A DNA stretch of 64,000 nt, taken from contig OW240916.1 of assembly GCA_933207985.1 (NCBI GenBank), positions 312,579,498 to 312,643,497 of the forward strand, given 5' to 3'. The notes below the pieces were generated by a model that saw only the letters and a list, made by a program, of their open reading frames with translations, did no database searches and was not told the DNA's origin. Position numbers and translations under genes: made by a program. The stretch comes from Pelobates cultripes. Taxonomy: Eukaryota; Chordata; Amphibia; Anura; Pelobatidae. Below, piece by piece: positions 22,691-34,755 of the stretch. How positions within the stretch are numbered: position 1 is the first letter of the stretch; every line of letters starts with the position of its first letter.

Positions 22691-25406
22691 TAGCTATATT
22701 TTTGGCTTTCAGCCTCCCTTCTCCTTCTTTCCCCCTCCTTTCGTCAGTGTAAAGGTTGGCGATCCACTGGGAGTTGAGAATGTGCTACATGCTTCTTCAT
22801 TGATGTTTGTAAGTGCAATCTTTGTTAAAGTGATTTTAAAGATTGGCAATGCTACATATACACTGTACGAAGAATTGAAAAGAGTTTCTGTACACTTTCA
22901 CAGTGTGATATGTCTTCTAGCAAATTACCTTTGTGAGTGCAACATATCATTCTACATTAATAGTGTGTGATGCAGTACCACCCTATGTTCCATTATTTAT
23001 GTAGGTTTTTGGAGATGTTTTTTGGCTGTCAAGTCTATAAAAATTACAATTACATTAATTGTATGTTTACTTGCACATGTTTCAAGAAGCAATATCTAAG
23101 ACAGACGGAAAGGATGTTTAAAAATTGCATGTATTAACGTCACAGTCCAGCATAGAGACATAGAAGTCTGTACACCCAGACCCCTCTAAATTGCACAGTT
23201 CAAACTTTGTCCCTCTGCTCAAAACTTTTCAGGCTGACCTCTGTTCATGGCATTCGCAATACATTTCCTGTTTTGGGCAAATGAGCGCCGTTAAAAACAA
23301 ACATACTCCCTAGAATTCTGTTTTTACTCAAGATTATACCAATAACAATACCTTAATGCTTTCTTCTTCTCCATGAACTTTGCAAAACATGTACATTTAT
23401 ATGGAGACATAAAGTCTCATGCCTTCACTTAGACCACTTATGCTTACTGAAACATCAAGGGGCTACTGGCCTTCCTTCCCAATACTATGAGGCTAGTAGA
23501 TTGACATGTACACCCAATGAGCCCACTGGATCACCTTGGACTTGGAAGAATCTGGAGGCTAATTACTGGCCACAATCTGGTTAGGTAGAACCAGGATCCC
23601 AAAGCCTCTTCTTCAACCGACATCCATCAGCATGACCCTTAGGGTTTAAATTAACTGTTGACTTAAATACAAGTGTACTACCATTCGGAGTCCCATTCTC
23701 CTGCTAAATCACAACCCAGACTTTCCCACCAGCACCCATCCTCCAAGCTTAGCCTTTCTTGGCAAGAGACCTTTGGTACAATTGCTGCATGTAACTGCAA
23801 ATTTGAAGTTACTTCAAATTTCCTTTTAGACCTAAGGGATGGAGAGTTTTTGACAGGGATAACTAGGTTCCACTACTTCCAAATTGCTCACTTTTACAAA
23901 CCACTGTCCCCTGATTTAATCCCCACTGACAGCTCTTTACCTTAAATCCTACTGCACTGCTGAGGAAATGCACACCCAGAGTAGCTTGGTCTTCTACCAT
24001 TTGCTCCTCACACCAATAGTTTCAGTGCCTCCCAGATTCCTTGTTCGTTGGGAGAGCAACTTGGAAACAATGGTCAAAAACACATCCGTTAACTCATAAA
24101 GCTTCCATCAGCTCCTCCATAATGGAAACCAATTACAAGCTGGTATTGCTCCCCCAACTACTGCACAAATTCAATAATGAGATGTCGAATCTGCGTTGCT
24201 GAGATAAAGAGGGCTTTTCGTTCCACATTTGGTGACAATGTTTGATTCTAGCCCCCTTTTTTCAATCAATACATTCAACTATGAAATTGATATTGGGGAA
24301 TAAAACACAGCTGTAGTAGAAATATTGCTCCACCACACTTCTATGCCAAGATCACCATACAACAAATCTCCAACTAAACACTTGCTCAATGCGGCTAAAT
24401 CTCTAATCTCTGTCCTCTGGCGGCAGAGGAGTGTACCAACACTCCATCATTGACTTGCCAGTGTACAGGATATCTGACAAATGGAAGTACTGACAGATTC
24501 CCTGCAAAACAAGACTCAAAAACGTCACAGTATATATCAAGGCTAGAAGGGTCGAACCGGGTATCTACTGATAGCTAAGAGAGTTTTCTAAGGTTATCTC
24601 TTCTTCTGCCTAGAAAAAATCCATGATCTTCATGACTCACTTTCCCTTTTTTTTATTTCTGCTCCATTACACCCTTCTGTTCCCTATCTACCATTATTTT
24701 TAGCACTATCTACTATTATACCTATTTTCTCCCCTATACCCTCATCTTCACCCTCACCCCATATAACACCTCATAATGCAGACCACATTCATCATCAAAA
24801 ACTGACAAAAATTAGTTACCTTTCTATACGCCCAACCAGTCCATAGCTTTCAGAGAGGCAAAGCAAGGGCAGTTCAGTTATCTCTGAGTACTCACTCCTT
24901 ACCAACTACATAAATCTTGAAAATCAACATATACCAAATGTTATGTCTTTGTGACTTGTAATACTATTGTGTGAAGATGTACCTACTTCATTTCCTTCCT
25001 GTGTAAAATCCTGTACTTTAAACTATTTAAAATATAGACTGTCAAAAATTAAAAAGCTCATCATTTTTGAAAATGTAATGGAGGTAATATTCATTACCTC
25101 CAAAACAGGGCATTCAAATATGGAAATGTAAAAATAGGGGAGAGGATAAAAGTGGGACCCTGAAAACCCATATATACACACTAGGATACCTAAGGAGTTA
25201 AACTCTTACGTGTAACAATATTTGTATTATACATATCAATTTAGTGCTCATTTTTATTTAGTTTCTTTACTGTTTTAATTTTGTATACATATAAATTTAT
25301 GTTTTTTATTTATTAATTATGAAAATGTTTTTTCATTGGGGGGGGAGGCGGGGGTTATATTTATCTATGTATTTTCTTTTGCCTGATTTAATTTCTGCTG
25401 AGATGT

Positions 25407-25449
<43 letters not shown>

Positions 25450-25885
25450 TTTATTAGTGTATTTGTTTTTCTTTTGGGTTTGGGTTTATGTTTTATTTAG
25501 AATTGATTTGGGTATGGTGAGGAACATGAACATGTTGTCATCAGTTTGTTTTGTTAGTTAACTAATTAAGTGGCTGTTGAGGTTTGCTACTACTTAGCAT
25601 TACTTGGTGGGCTATGTTTTATTAAAATATAGAAGACGAAACACAGCATCTATTTTTTTGGTGATTTTTTTTAATTTAAATGTTTTCATTTTTTTCTAAT
25701 AAACACTACTTTTTAAAAGTATCTATTTGAATCCTGTAGCCTTGAGATTGTTGTAAGCAACTTTCATTTGGTTATTAACTGTGAGCACGTCCATCTGAAT
25801 CCTGGAAAACCGAGTTAGGACATTCTAACAAAGTCATGGTATGCTGGAATTATACTGAAGTCATGTAACAACATAGTAACAATGG
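22691..25885. other. Unassigned DNA with simple repeats
   Basis: No host exon or transposon end is identified. The part at 23400-24850 is less AT-rich and could be an old, heavily mutated retroelement, but no reading frame supports a family. A TA microsatellite of about 36 bp lies at 25409-25444. Confidence 0.35.
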
Positions 25886-25965
25886 TTAACCCCTTAAGGA
25901 CACATGACGGAAATATTCCATCATGATTCCTTTTTATTCCAGAGGTTGTGTCCTTAAGGGGTTAA
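25886..25965. mobile_element. 80-bp palindromic MITE with TTAA ends
   Basis: It starts TTAACCCCTTAAGGACAC and ends with the exact complement, GTGTCCTTAAGGGGTTAA, with a short middle that also carries ATGACGGAAATATTCC. The same terminal sequence opens the 33136-40924 element, so this is a minimal member of that TTAA-target family (piggyBac-like or Kolobok-like). Confidence 0.85.
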
Positions 25966-26229
25966 TATAGAGATTTTAACTACATTAATGTTCATGTAGG
26001 TACCACTAGAAGATCCCTCCAATGCATTCTGCTATAAAAGACACACATGGTCATGTACAAGAAAAAGGAGGGGAAGCATTGCTAGATAATTTTATTAAAG
26101 ACACAGAGGCTCCTATTATGATTTGTCATAATATTACCATAGTGACAAATACATTGATTGCTGGTCCTTTTTTAGTGCTATTTTATATGTATGTTTATTA
26201 TGCTTTACTGTAATATTATGTAGACTGAT

Positions 26230-26892
26230 TTTCCCCCCTCTTTTCCCTATTGGTTTTTTTTCCCTCCTTATTGTCCCTCTGAGAATTTGGCTACAGTGCT
26301 CTCCACTTGGTCCCCCCTCACCCTTGTTCTCAACCTGCTTTCTCTCTGCTCCATTACTCTGAGCTGTCTGTTCGGCCAGCATGCGCGTTCCATCAGGAAC
26401 ACATTTGGCAGCCATCTTGGAATTCGGTGGTTTGCAGCGTTCACGTTCATATGAACTCGAACGCATATAGCAACTTATTCTCATTATTCCAGTGGCTTTT
26501 GCAGTCAGTAGTCCTCACTGCCTTACTTGTTCGCGCAGACACCACGTTTGGCCCCCGAACACCCCCCTAACATTGTTAAACCAAGCTGCGGCGGCCATCT
26601 TTTTGGTTCCTAACTCCATCGCAGCGACCATTTTTCCCTGTGTATTTTTTCTCTGGACCGCCCCCCTTCTTCCCTTATCGGAGTTGGTGTCCAGTATTAG
26701 TTAGTGGTCAGACGGCTCTCTGTTTGCTCCAGCTAACCTCTATACTATTAGTGCATTTGTGAGTAATTCTTTCTACTTTCCTGAGGGTTACTTAACCCTA
26801 GGATTTTAGTCAGTTCTCTGTGGGCATTTTATTTTCTAACTATTATTATTATTATTAATTAGTATTAATTAGTATTGCTACCCTATTCCACT
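26230..26892 (+). other. Likely 5' leader of the decayed DIRS element
   Basis: GC-richer DNA with several GGCCATCTT-type blocks precedes the first gag-like ATG (26893). No inverted terminal repeat partner was found 3' of the recombinase remnant, so the left border is uncertain. Confidence 0.35.
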
Positions 26893-27188
26893 ATGCAATC
26901 TTCTAGAGATGTGCCTGCACCCTCTGGTTCTCAAATTGAACCCCAAATTCCCTTTGGACTCCCCACTGTAATTTCTGCTCAGGACGATGTATTAGATAGT
27001 CTCACCATTAGGGTTGAATACAGAGGTTGATCTGCTTGATTGGCAATGCAAACACTGCGCTTACCGCAGAGCGTCGTAAATCAATCCTCTTCAAAATTGA
27101 ACCAAAACTAGTTAATCAATTACAGAGCCAGGCGCTCAGGCAAAAAGCTTCCTGTTCAGTGAGTCTTTTGTGAAAGACATGGGATCCT

Positions 27189-28187
27189 ATGTCCTTACAT
27201 TCAATGCGCAGGGCACAAACAAATATGAGGAGGTTGTTTCACTCTAAGGTTTTTGATGGGGCCGGCAGAACAAGGGACTGTCTGTCCAGCAGGGTTAGTA
27301 GAGGTTCTCAACGTCTGAACCAATGCCCCTACATGGGGAGACACCCCATTCAAGAACAGAGGTCAACACTGACCTTTTTCCCTCAACGAGGCAGACCCTG
27401 GATGTCAAGAGGCACGCGAGGCGCTCCTTCAGGGCGACGTCCTTACGGTAAGCTACTACAATCACCTTTCTTCCCTATTGGTAGTGGGGGGCAGACTCAC
27501 ACATTTTTCCCATGTCTGGGCCCTTATTACTCAGGGCTCAGGGCTGTCAATGGTTATCTGATAGATTTTGTGTCCCTTCCTACCCAACTTTGTCCCCCCA
27601 GGGAGATTGTTTGTTCCCCACTCGATATGACCCTTGTTTCCAAAGAGATACGAGAATTGGCACACAAAGGTACCATCCACGAAGTCCCAATGCAGACCCC
27701 GGGTTTCATGAGCAATTTGTTTCTAGTTCCCAAGAAAGGGGGCGGGGTCAGCCTCGTGATCAATTTGAAACAGCTGAACGCTTATGTGACATACCAGAGA
27801 TTTACTCCAACCATCAGATTGGATAGTCAAGCTAGACCTACGAGATACATACCTCACTGTACCCATCGCAGACGTTCATCAAGATTTCCTGCAATTCACG
27901 TGGCAGGAAAGGATATGGCGGTTCCGCTGCCTTCCCTTCAGCCTATCTTCTGCTCCTTGGTGCTTCACCAAGCTCATGAAGCTGGTTATCGCTCTCCTCT
28001 GCAGTCATGGAATCCGTTTCATTTGGATCACAATCTTGCTACAAAACCTGGGCTTCATTATAAATTGGGAAAAGTCCATACTCAGTCCCACGCAACAGAT
28101 ATAGTTTATGGGTCTTCTTGTAGACTCCTCTCTGCAGACCCTACACCTACCTATATTGAAAATGATGAACATCAAAAAGGAAATTAG
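27189..28187 (+). pseudogene. DIRS reverse transcriptase, N-terminal part, frameshifted
   Basis: A 332-codon open frame. Around residues 160-200 it shows EIRELAHKGTIHEVP, FMSNLFLVPKKGGG and LVINLKQLNAYV, the start of the RT domain (substrate approach, LVxKKxGG, LNxxV). After about residue 205 the sequence no longer follows the family, so a frame break lies near 27800. The YxDD box would fall downstream in another frame and was not seen intact. Confidence 0.65.
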
Positions 28188-28382
28188 ACACATTCTTGCC
28201 ACTCCACAATTTTCTCTCAAACATCTGGCCCGTCTGATCGAGCTCCTGGCTGCCTCCATTTAAGCCATATTACTGGAGCCCCTTCACTACAGAGCCCTAC
28301 AACGCCAACAAGCATCCTAACTCAGAGGCGGCACCTCGTACAAGGATATCGTGACATTGGATGCGAAGGAGGGACTCCACTG

Positions 28383-28979
28383 GTGGCTCCTCCACATGGA
28401 GGCGTGGAATGGCAGAGATATCTCCACAGGCGGAAGATAGTCGGAACTGCAATCAATGTCACATATAAAGTGCATCGAACTCCTAGCTGGATCCTTTGTG
28501 ATCCGCAGTCTGTCTCTGACTCTATCCCAGTGTTCGATCCTACTGAAGATGGACAACATCTCAGCTGTCCGTTCAATCACCTTGGAGGCACACAATCCAA
28601 AGTCCTAGCAAATTTGGCCCGAGATTTCTGGCAATTTTGTCTTCAACACAATATTGCAGTCAGGGCAGAAAACATCCCAGGTCTATCCAACATTACGGCA
28701 GATTGGTATTCCTGCCATCTTCGAGATTTCAGCGACTGGCACCTCAATCCCCAAATTTTTCAGTGCTTTTGGGATCTTTGGGGTCCCTTGGACGTAGACT
28801 TGTTCGTGTCTCGCTTGAATACACAGATTCCAAACTTTTTCAGTAGAGGCCGGATCCAGCGGCATTGGCTACGGATGCATTTTCCCAGGACTGGTCAAGC
28901 ACCAGGAATTATGCATTCACTCCATTTGCCCTCATCCCTTGCTGCCTCCTCCATCTTCAGCGTCAATTGGGTTTCCTAG
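28383..28979 (+). pseudogene. DIRS RNase H and C-terminal pol fragment
   Basis: A 198-codon frame. From about residue 80 it reads ARDFWQFCLQHNI, AENIPGLSNITADWYS, FSDWHLNPQIF and then WDLWGPLDVDLFVSRLNTQI. This is the end of the RNase H domain (the AD..S pair) and the following WGxxxVDLFASxxNxQ segment typical of DIRS pol proteins. The continuation (QDWS, PFWLSQPP) lies in the next frame at 28865-29020. Not functional. Confidence 0.7.
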
Positions 28980-29219
28980 TGATAGTGACCCCCTTTTGGC
29001 TGTCACAACCTCCTAGAGATGGCGGTAGACTGCTCCCGTCTTCTCCCGAATTTCAAATCTCTCCTACGGAACCCGGACGGGACCCTCCACCTTTTGATTC
29101 TTCAGGGCCTCCTCCACCTCATGGCGTGGCTAGTTTTGCAGTCGACTCTCAGACTTCGAGGGCACATGGGCACCCGGCACGAGACAGTCTTACAAGTCTG
29201 CTTGGCGCACATGGAATAA

Positions 29220-29860
29220 TTGGTGCGTGGAATGGGGTGTGGATCCCCTATCAACTCTGTGACAACTGTCCTGAAATTTTTGACTTCCCTTTATGATAAC
29301 GGGAAGGCATATCGGACGGTCACCTTCTACCGTTCAGCTATTTCGGCTGCCGGTATTGATGGTGCCCTGATAGGACGTAACCCGTTTGTTTGTCGTCTTC
29401 TCCGCAGCAGTCGTTTCGCAAGCCGCCTCTTCCTCGCTATTCCTCCTTATGGGACATTTCTCTGGTGCTAAATTTTTTTAACGATTGGCCAGATAATGAG
29501 TTTTTATCCCTGAAACAAATCTCGGCTAAACTAGTTATGCTGTTTTGTTCAATTTCGTGCAAGAGAGTATCAGATGTTAGGACACTCAATGTCAATGCTC
29601 ATTTTTTCTCCCAAGAAGGGGTTGTTTTTGACATTTCACAGAGGTCAAAATTGTCTTCCCAGTCGGTCTTGTACCCTGCTTTTCTCTTGAAACCACAACT
29701 CTGTCCGACGGCGTGCCTACATGTTTATGAAGCACGTACCGCCCCCTTCGACAAAATCACACCATCAACTTTTAATTTCCTTTCATAAACCGCATGCTCC
29801 AGTATCCTCCCCTACCTTGGCTTGTTGGGTCAAATGGCTCATGTCCTTGGCAGGTGTTGA
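29220..29860 (+). pseudogene. DIRS tyrosine recombinase fragment, frameshifted and truncated
   Basis: Frame one (29220-29471) holds YDNGKAYRTVTFYRSAIS, typical of the core-binding domain. Frame two (29390-29788) holds LSLKQISAKLVMLFCS then CKRVSDVRTL, around the first catalytic arginine. Further on, beyond a stop, WVKWLMSLAGVEI and PHSI lead toward the HxxR box, but the second arginine and the tyrosine are absent. The enzyme family integrates circular DIRS cDNA. This copy cannot. Confidence 0.65.
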
Positions 29861-29880
29861 AATTTCAATTTTTTCCCCTC

Positions 29881-31240
29881 ATTCGATACTCAAATGACCT
29901 GTCTTCAGTGGTAAGTCTAGACTTTAGCAGTATTGCAGTTATATTATATGCCTACATATCTATAGGGTACATTTTGATTGTCTTTAGTATCCCAAAACTG
30001 CTATATTTTCATTATATTATAATTCCAAGAGTCATTGTCATTGACAAGTCATATGATTGTGCTTCTAGTATGTTGCCATTTCATAATTATACGATTTACC
30101 ATATTTTTCTTGAACTTGCTTGCAACACCCTTCTGGATCATATTCCCTGTTCCGACTCGTTTGGTTTCCGGCTTGTTCGGTTGTTTTCCAGCTTCTGGTG
30201 TTAAGTTCGTCTTAGGGATTTGCAAGAAAGAGGAAGTGGTCACCTATGTTCCATCTACTATAGAATAAGGATGTCGCTGATTGGATGTTCATGTTACTAG
30301 GTGGATATTGTCATTGTGATATTTATATTGATTTGCATTTGTTATTTCTTTGCTGGTGAGGGAATTATAGAAAGAGTGCAGCATAATACTCGCCTCTGTG
30401 TCTTTAATAAAATCATGACTTTGTGTCATGATAACAGTAAAATCTGGGAATTTGGAAGCAATAAGGACTATGAAGCAATCTTACCTGCAACAATTACAAG
30501 GGTACATCAACCCTGAAAATTACTTTTTTTTTATCCTTTCCGACATATGTTTAACTTTACATAAATAATTTTCAAATAGAGTATAAAACAAAACAAATGC
30601 AATTATTTTCACCTATAACAAAACATGGGATATAAATGTACTTAAGTATTTGTGAGGTCATGAAGGCAGACAATATCCAACATGGCTTCCGGTGTCCAGA
30701 CATCCTAAGGGATTCAAAATGTTATTGCAAGACAAAATCTCCAGTATTCACCGTGGACAGACACAAAGCCAACTGATGCCTGTGATATATACAGGAAACA
30801 TAGAAGATTTCACTAGAGGAATAAGAGTAAGCCAGCCACAGAAAAACAATATTTTTTTAAACGAAATAGCTACAACCATGAAAAATGTTCAAAGCAGCAT
30901 ATATTTATACAAGCTATAATATAAAAAATATTATTTTAAACAATTTTTATCCTGTTGGATCTCCTATAGAAAGTGCAGAAAAAAAAAAAAAACACTAAAC
31001 GCACAATACTCTTTTTGTATTTATTCTCTGCTTGCCAAGAATGTTCATAGCTAAATCTTTATCAAGCAGATGGTGAGAAGGCTACAATAATTATAAAGTA
31101 CCTCTAGCAGGTTTATTTCTCCAAAGCACAGGAACTGGAAAACAAATTGTCTTTCAATTAAAATACATACAGTACAGATTACGATACTACTGTTCTGCTT
31201 CTTCAGTAAACATGCCAACATAAACATTGACTTGAGGTCC
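29881..31240. other. Unassigned DNA 3' of the decayed DIRS element
   Basis: No terminal repeat matching the left side was recognised. The last part is AT-rich intergenic sequence with no gene evidence. Confidence 0.3.
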
Positions 31241-31700
31241 TACTGTTATCTACCCCCCAGTAATCCTTACCTATTCCTGAAGCCCTTTTCATTCTAGCCT
31301 CCTTATTTCATTTCTTCTAGTTCTCATTGTCTCATTATTGGAGACATTAATATACCTACTGAAAAAATCCCCAACATCTCTCTTACCTCTAGACTCCTCT
31401 CTATGATCTCTTCATCCAGCAATACTCAAAGGACTAATTCACCTACCTGGTCGCACTCTTGATTCCAACTTCTCTAATCTCTTCTCTAACTTTGCCTTCA
31501 TTCCATTTCCTACATCAGTTGACCTGTGATGTCAAAGTATCTTCTACCCAACCAAAGCCACCGATTCGATCCCCCTCGCAGGAATCTCTTCCACCTTGAC
31601 CGGCAGCAATTCTTCACCAATGTCCGCTTTCACCTCAAACCTTTCCTGATCTAGCTCAGCAACATCCCTCTGTAACTCTATACAATAATAGGGTCTTCAT
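31240..31700 (+). mobile_element. L2-like LINE endonuclease-region fragment
   Basis: The translation is broken but retains GDINIPTE-like, LTSRLLSMISSSS and RTNSPTWSHS segments in the order found in the endonuclease domain of L2-type LINE ORF2. The copy is interrupted by stops and frameshifts. It could belong to the same family as 43250-44870. Confidence 0.5.
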
Positions 31701-32640
31701 TTGCCAATGCAAGAGCATAGGGTACATTCAGCCATTTAATTGGCTCAAATTGTATCCTTTGTAGCCGTGTGTTATACAACAGGTAAAAACAAAAGATGTT
31801 AATACATTTATAAGAACTTTATGAAAACGAGATTTATGGTGCACTGCATATTTCTCACAGTTATAGTTCCTGTTGAATTTATTTAGAAGCCACACTAGTA
31901 CTGTGCTTTCAAACAGCCGTGGGCATCAGCAGAGAAAAATAACAAAGTGAACTTGGAATAAAACCAAGGATTTATTTCATTATTTGGCTGAAATATCTGT
32001 AAGTGTACCTTTAGCTATGTTTGAAAGAATAAATTGAAGAACTTAGCCAATCTTGATCATATGATGTTAGTTTTAAGAATAAAAAAAAAAAAAAAAACGA
32101 TGAGATGTCTGATATCATTATTTTTTTTTTTCCCTAGTCATATACTTTCTTGCCAAAATATAGTTCCCATACATTATCATGGTAATTTGTATTATTATTT
32201 GAAATAATTAACTGTACAGTAATTGCTTCAAACAATCTGTGAAAAGAAAGAAACTTGAGCGTATGTTTTTATATCTAGTCTTGGCATACAGTTTGCTGTG
32301 AAAACACGATACAAAGATAATTCTTCCAATTTCAATCAGATAATTCGAGACGGATGATTTAGGTTCTTTTAAACAGAATTTTATTTTTTTATTTTTTTTT
32401 TTTACAAAAAGAAACAAAAAAGCACATGGGATTTTAAAAACGAAAAAATTTATATAAAATGAAGGATGTGGAAGTATATCTCATTTTCAAAGGTTATGGA
32501 TAATTTTCTTTTCATATTTACCTGAAAAAATGTTTTTTAGATGTACATTTGCCACATTTACTATTTTTAATTATTCCAGTAAAGAATATTGTAGCATTCG
32601 TTGAGATGAACTATGTAAAAGAGGTAATTCAAATTCTGTC
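31701..32640. other. Unassigned AT-rich DNA
   Basis: Poly-A and poly-T tracts (near 32080, 32125, 32385) with no coding signal. Confidence 0.35.
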
Positions 32641-32642
32641 TA

Positions 32643-32755
32643 TCTTCATTGTCTGGTTATAACTACATGTCTGTTCGTCCACTCGTAAAGCTCAGCGGAA
32701 ATTGTTGGCGCTATATAAATAATATCATAATAATAATAATAATAATAATAATAAT
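32643..32755 (+). mobile_element. L2-like LINE 3' tail with AAT repeat
   Basis: TGTCTGGTTATAACTACATG followed by GGCGCTATATAAATAAT and a run of AAT triplets is the sense-strand version of the terminus seen in antisense at 2165-2290. Only the last ~110 bp of the LINE is present. Confidence 0.65.
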
Positions 32756-32901
32756 TGCGCATACTCTTCTTTCTTGGGTTTCTGGAAATTCGTGGAATAG
32801 AGCTATTTTGCGTAATGTGCCTTCCTGTGTGCGTGCAAAGTAAAACCACTATTTCTTCTACTACCTGGCTTATTTATCAGAGGTAAGCAGGCATATAGTA
32901 A

Positions 32902-33135
32902 CTCATAGAAACATAGAATGTGACGGCAGATAAGAACCATTCGGCCCATCTAGTCTGTGCCAGTCCCTGGCCTTATCTTATAGTTAGGATAGCCTTATGC
33001 CTATCCCATGCATGCTTAAACTTCTTTACTGTGTTAACCTCTACCACTTCAGCTGGAAGGCTATTCCATGCATCCACTACCCTCTCAGTAAAGTAATACT
33101 TCCTGATATTATTTTTAAACCTTTGTCCCTCTAAT
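32902..33135 (-). mobile_element. CR1-like LINE, 3' end (part 2 of a split copy)
   Basis: On the minus strand it encodes the ORF2 C-terminus (YYFTERVVDAWNSLPAEVVE) and ends in a tail containing ATTCTATGTTTCTATG, matching the octamer-type 3' ends of CR1 elements. The upstream part of the same copy lies at 40925-41420, separated by the inserted TTAA element. The same 3' end recurs at 61140-61363. Confidence 0.75.
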
Positions 33136-34020
33136 TTAACCCCTTAAGGACACAGCTTCAAAAGCTTGTCTTACGGACACAAGCCATTTTTGCATTTTTT
33201 GCTGTTTGTGTTCAAATGCAATTTGCATCTCTGTCATTTATTGCACCAACACATATACCATTTTTAGAGGGCAAACAGGGTGTTAATTTTAAAATGGGGG
33301 TAAGGGGGGAATTTCTTTATTTTTCACCGTTTGGACAATAATAGCACGTGCATAATATGTCTAGCTTAGAAAAAGTAATTCAAAATAAATTAATTTATGT
33401 GTCTTGATTTATAGAGTACATAATATGTATAGGATTTCAGCTTATTTTGAAAGTTACAGGTCACAAAATACAAGGACTAAAATAACATTTTAATGTGAAA
33501 CTATTTTAAAAGTTGGTATGTTTGTCTTGAAGGTTTAGTAGCCATCACAGAAAACAAAATTGCCACACAAAAATATATACTTATATAAAGTAGATATCAC
33601 AGGCTATTTACCTAAGGTTAGTTTGACACTTTTTACGTAGCCATTTCATCGCCAATCTCTGCTAAATATTGGAGTAAAATTTAGTTTTTTCTCTATTTTG
33701 GCATACACACATATAACAAGGTTTTTGTAATGTGTATTTTGTAAAGCTGGTGTGTGCCATTCCTGCATTCCTGCCCCATATTGTGTTCAGCTACATCTGC
33801 TGAGTATAACGATACCCCCATTGTATGCCTTAGGAACTATTCTGTGAAGCTACAATCCATATAAGAGACAACTATTTTAGTTTCTATAGTTAGAATTTTC
33901 ATAGATGGATTTGATGGGCCTATGCCTCATTTTAGGGTATTATAGCAGTGTGACTGTTCAAATAACGCCACAAAGGGTTTTCATTTGATAAAGCAGACAC
34001 CCCAGGGTATATTATATGGT

Positions 34021-34164
34021 GTTTCCTGGCTAATCATGGCAGCATTTAACATATGGGTTTAGCTCCTCCCTCCAACCCTCAGGACAGGAAACACAATCAA
34101 TTAAACAATTAAGCCTACCTTTCCCTAGTATATTAGGTACCCCAGTATCCCCCACACCTCAGTC
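34021..34164 (+). repeat. DIRS left inverted terminal repeat
   Basis: It begins GTTTCCTGGCTAATCATGGC and ends CCCCCACACCTCAGTC. It is the inverse complement of 39323-39468 over about 144 bp, with few differences (TAATCATGG here, TATTATTCATGG in the right copy). Confidence 0.9.
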
Positions 34165-34664
34165 TTTTCCTGTCCTCATAGCCCTAGGACAGTTTAAATA
34201 TTTTTTTTTCTTTTTTCAGTTTCTTCTGAATGATTTTTTATTTTTTGCTCACCTGACCATGTTGGATATGGTCTTGTCCCTTTGGAGGTCAGCCTCCCTC
34301 CTCAGGAAGCCCAGGCACATGTAGCCCAATCTCCATGGAGTTGGGAACCCCTGGGAGCCTGGGTGGTTAGTTCCACAGGCTGTGGGAATCCTCTGCCGTC
34401 CAGTGTGTGCTGCAGACCTCGATCAGACGATCAGCATAACGGTAAGACGCCCGCGCATGCGCAATGCATCCGACCGGACCCAGAGTGAAGTTTGCCCCTT
34501 TCCAAAATGGCGGTTTAGCGATCTCGCGACCGAAGTGCGCATGCGCGATCATTTAAAGGTACAGAGCGGGAAATTTGAAATGGCGGTATTTAGCTTAAAA
34601 AACGCTCGTTTCCGTTCCCTTTAAAGATACAGTGCTCTAGTAGACTGTTCTTAAAGCTCTGCAG

Positions 34665-34750
34665 GTAAGAGAATTACTTATATTTTAAAATCATCATAAT
34701 ATTGGGCTGGGAATACTTTTCTTATTATTTTAACATTCTTAGCCCTACAG
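34665..34750 (+). promoter_or_regulatory. Possible spliceosomal intron in the DIRS 5' leader
   Basis: CTGCAG|GTAAGA is a near-consensus 5' splice site and a pyrimidine-rich stretch leads to CCCTACAG at 34750, five bases before the gag ATG. An 86-bp intron is plausible. This is inferred from consensus only. Confidence 0.45.
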
Positions 34751-34755
34751 TCAGT

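Larger units (their letters stand above)
26893..29880 (+). mobile_element. Decayed DIRS-type tyrosine-recombinase retrotransposon
   Basis: The order of pieces is DIRS-like: a short gag start (26893), an RT N-terminal stretch (about 27600-27800), an RNase H and post-RNase H region (28580-28870), and a tyrosine recombinase core (29270-29860). Each piece is in a different frame with stops between, so the copy is inactive. Its protein sequences differ clearly from those of the 34-39.5 kb element, so it is a separate lineage. The recombinase ends at about FSPHSI, before the rest of the catalytic HxxR and the tyrosine, suggesting 3' truncation. Confidence 0.7.

Noticed and set aside
23400..24850. 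Possible host exons in a moderately GC stretch
   Set aside because: No frame longer than 90 codons, no recognisable domain and no convincing splice-flanked exon.
26022..26704. Short overlapping frames upstream of the decayed DIRS element
   Set aside because: No similarity to known proteins; more likely leader or unrelated intergenic sequence.
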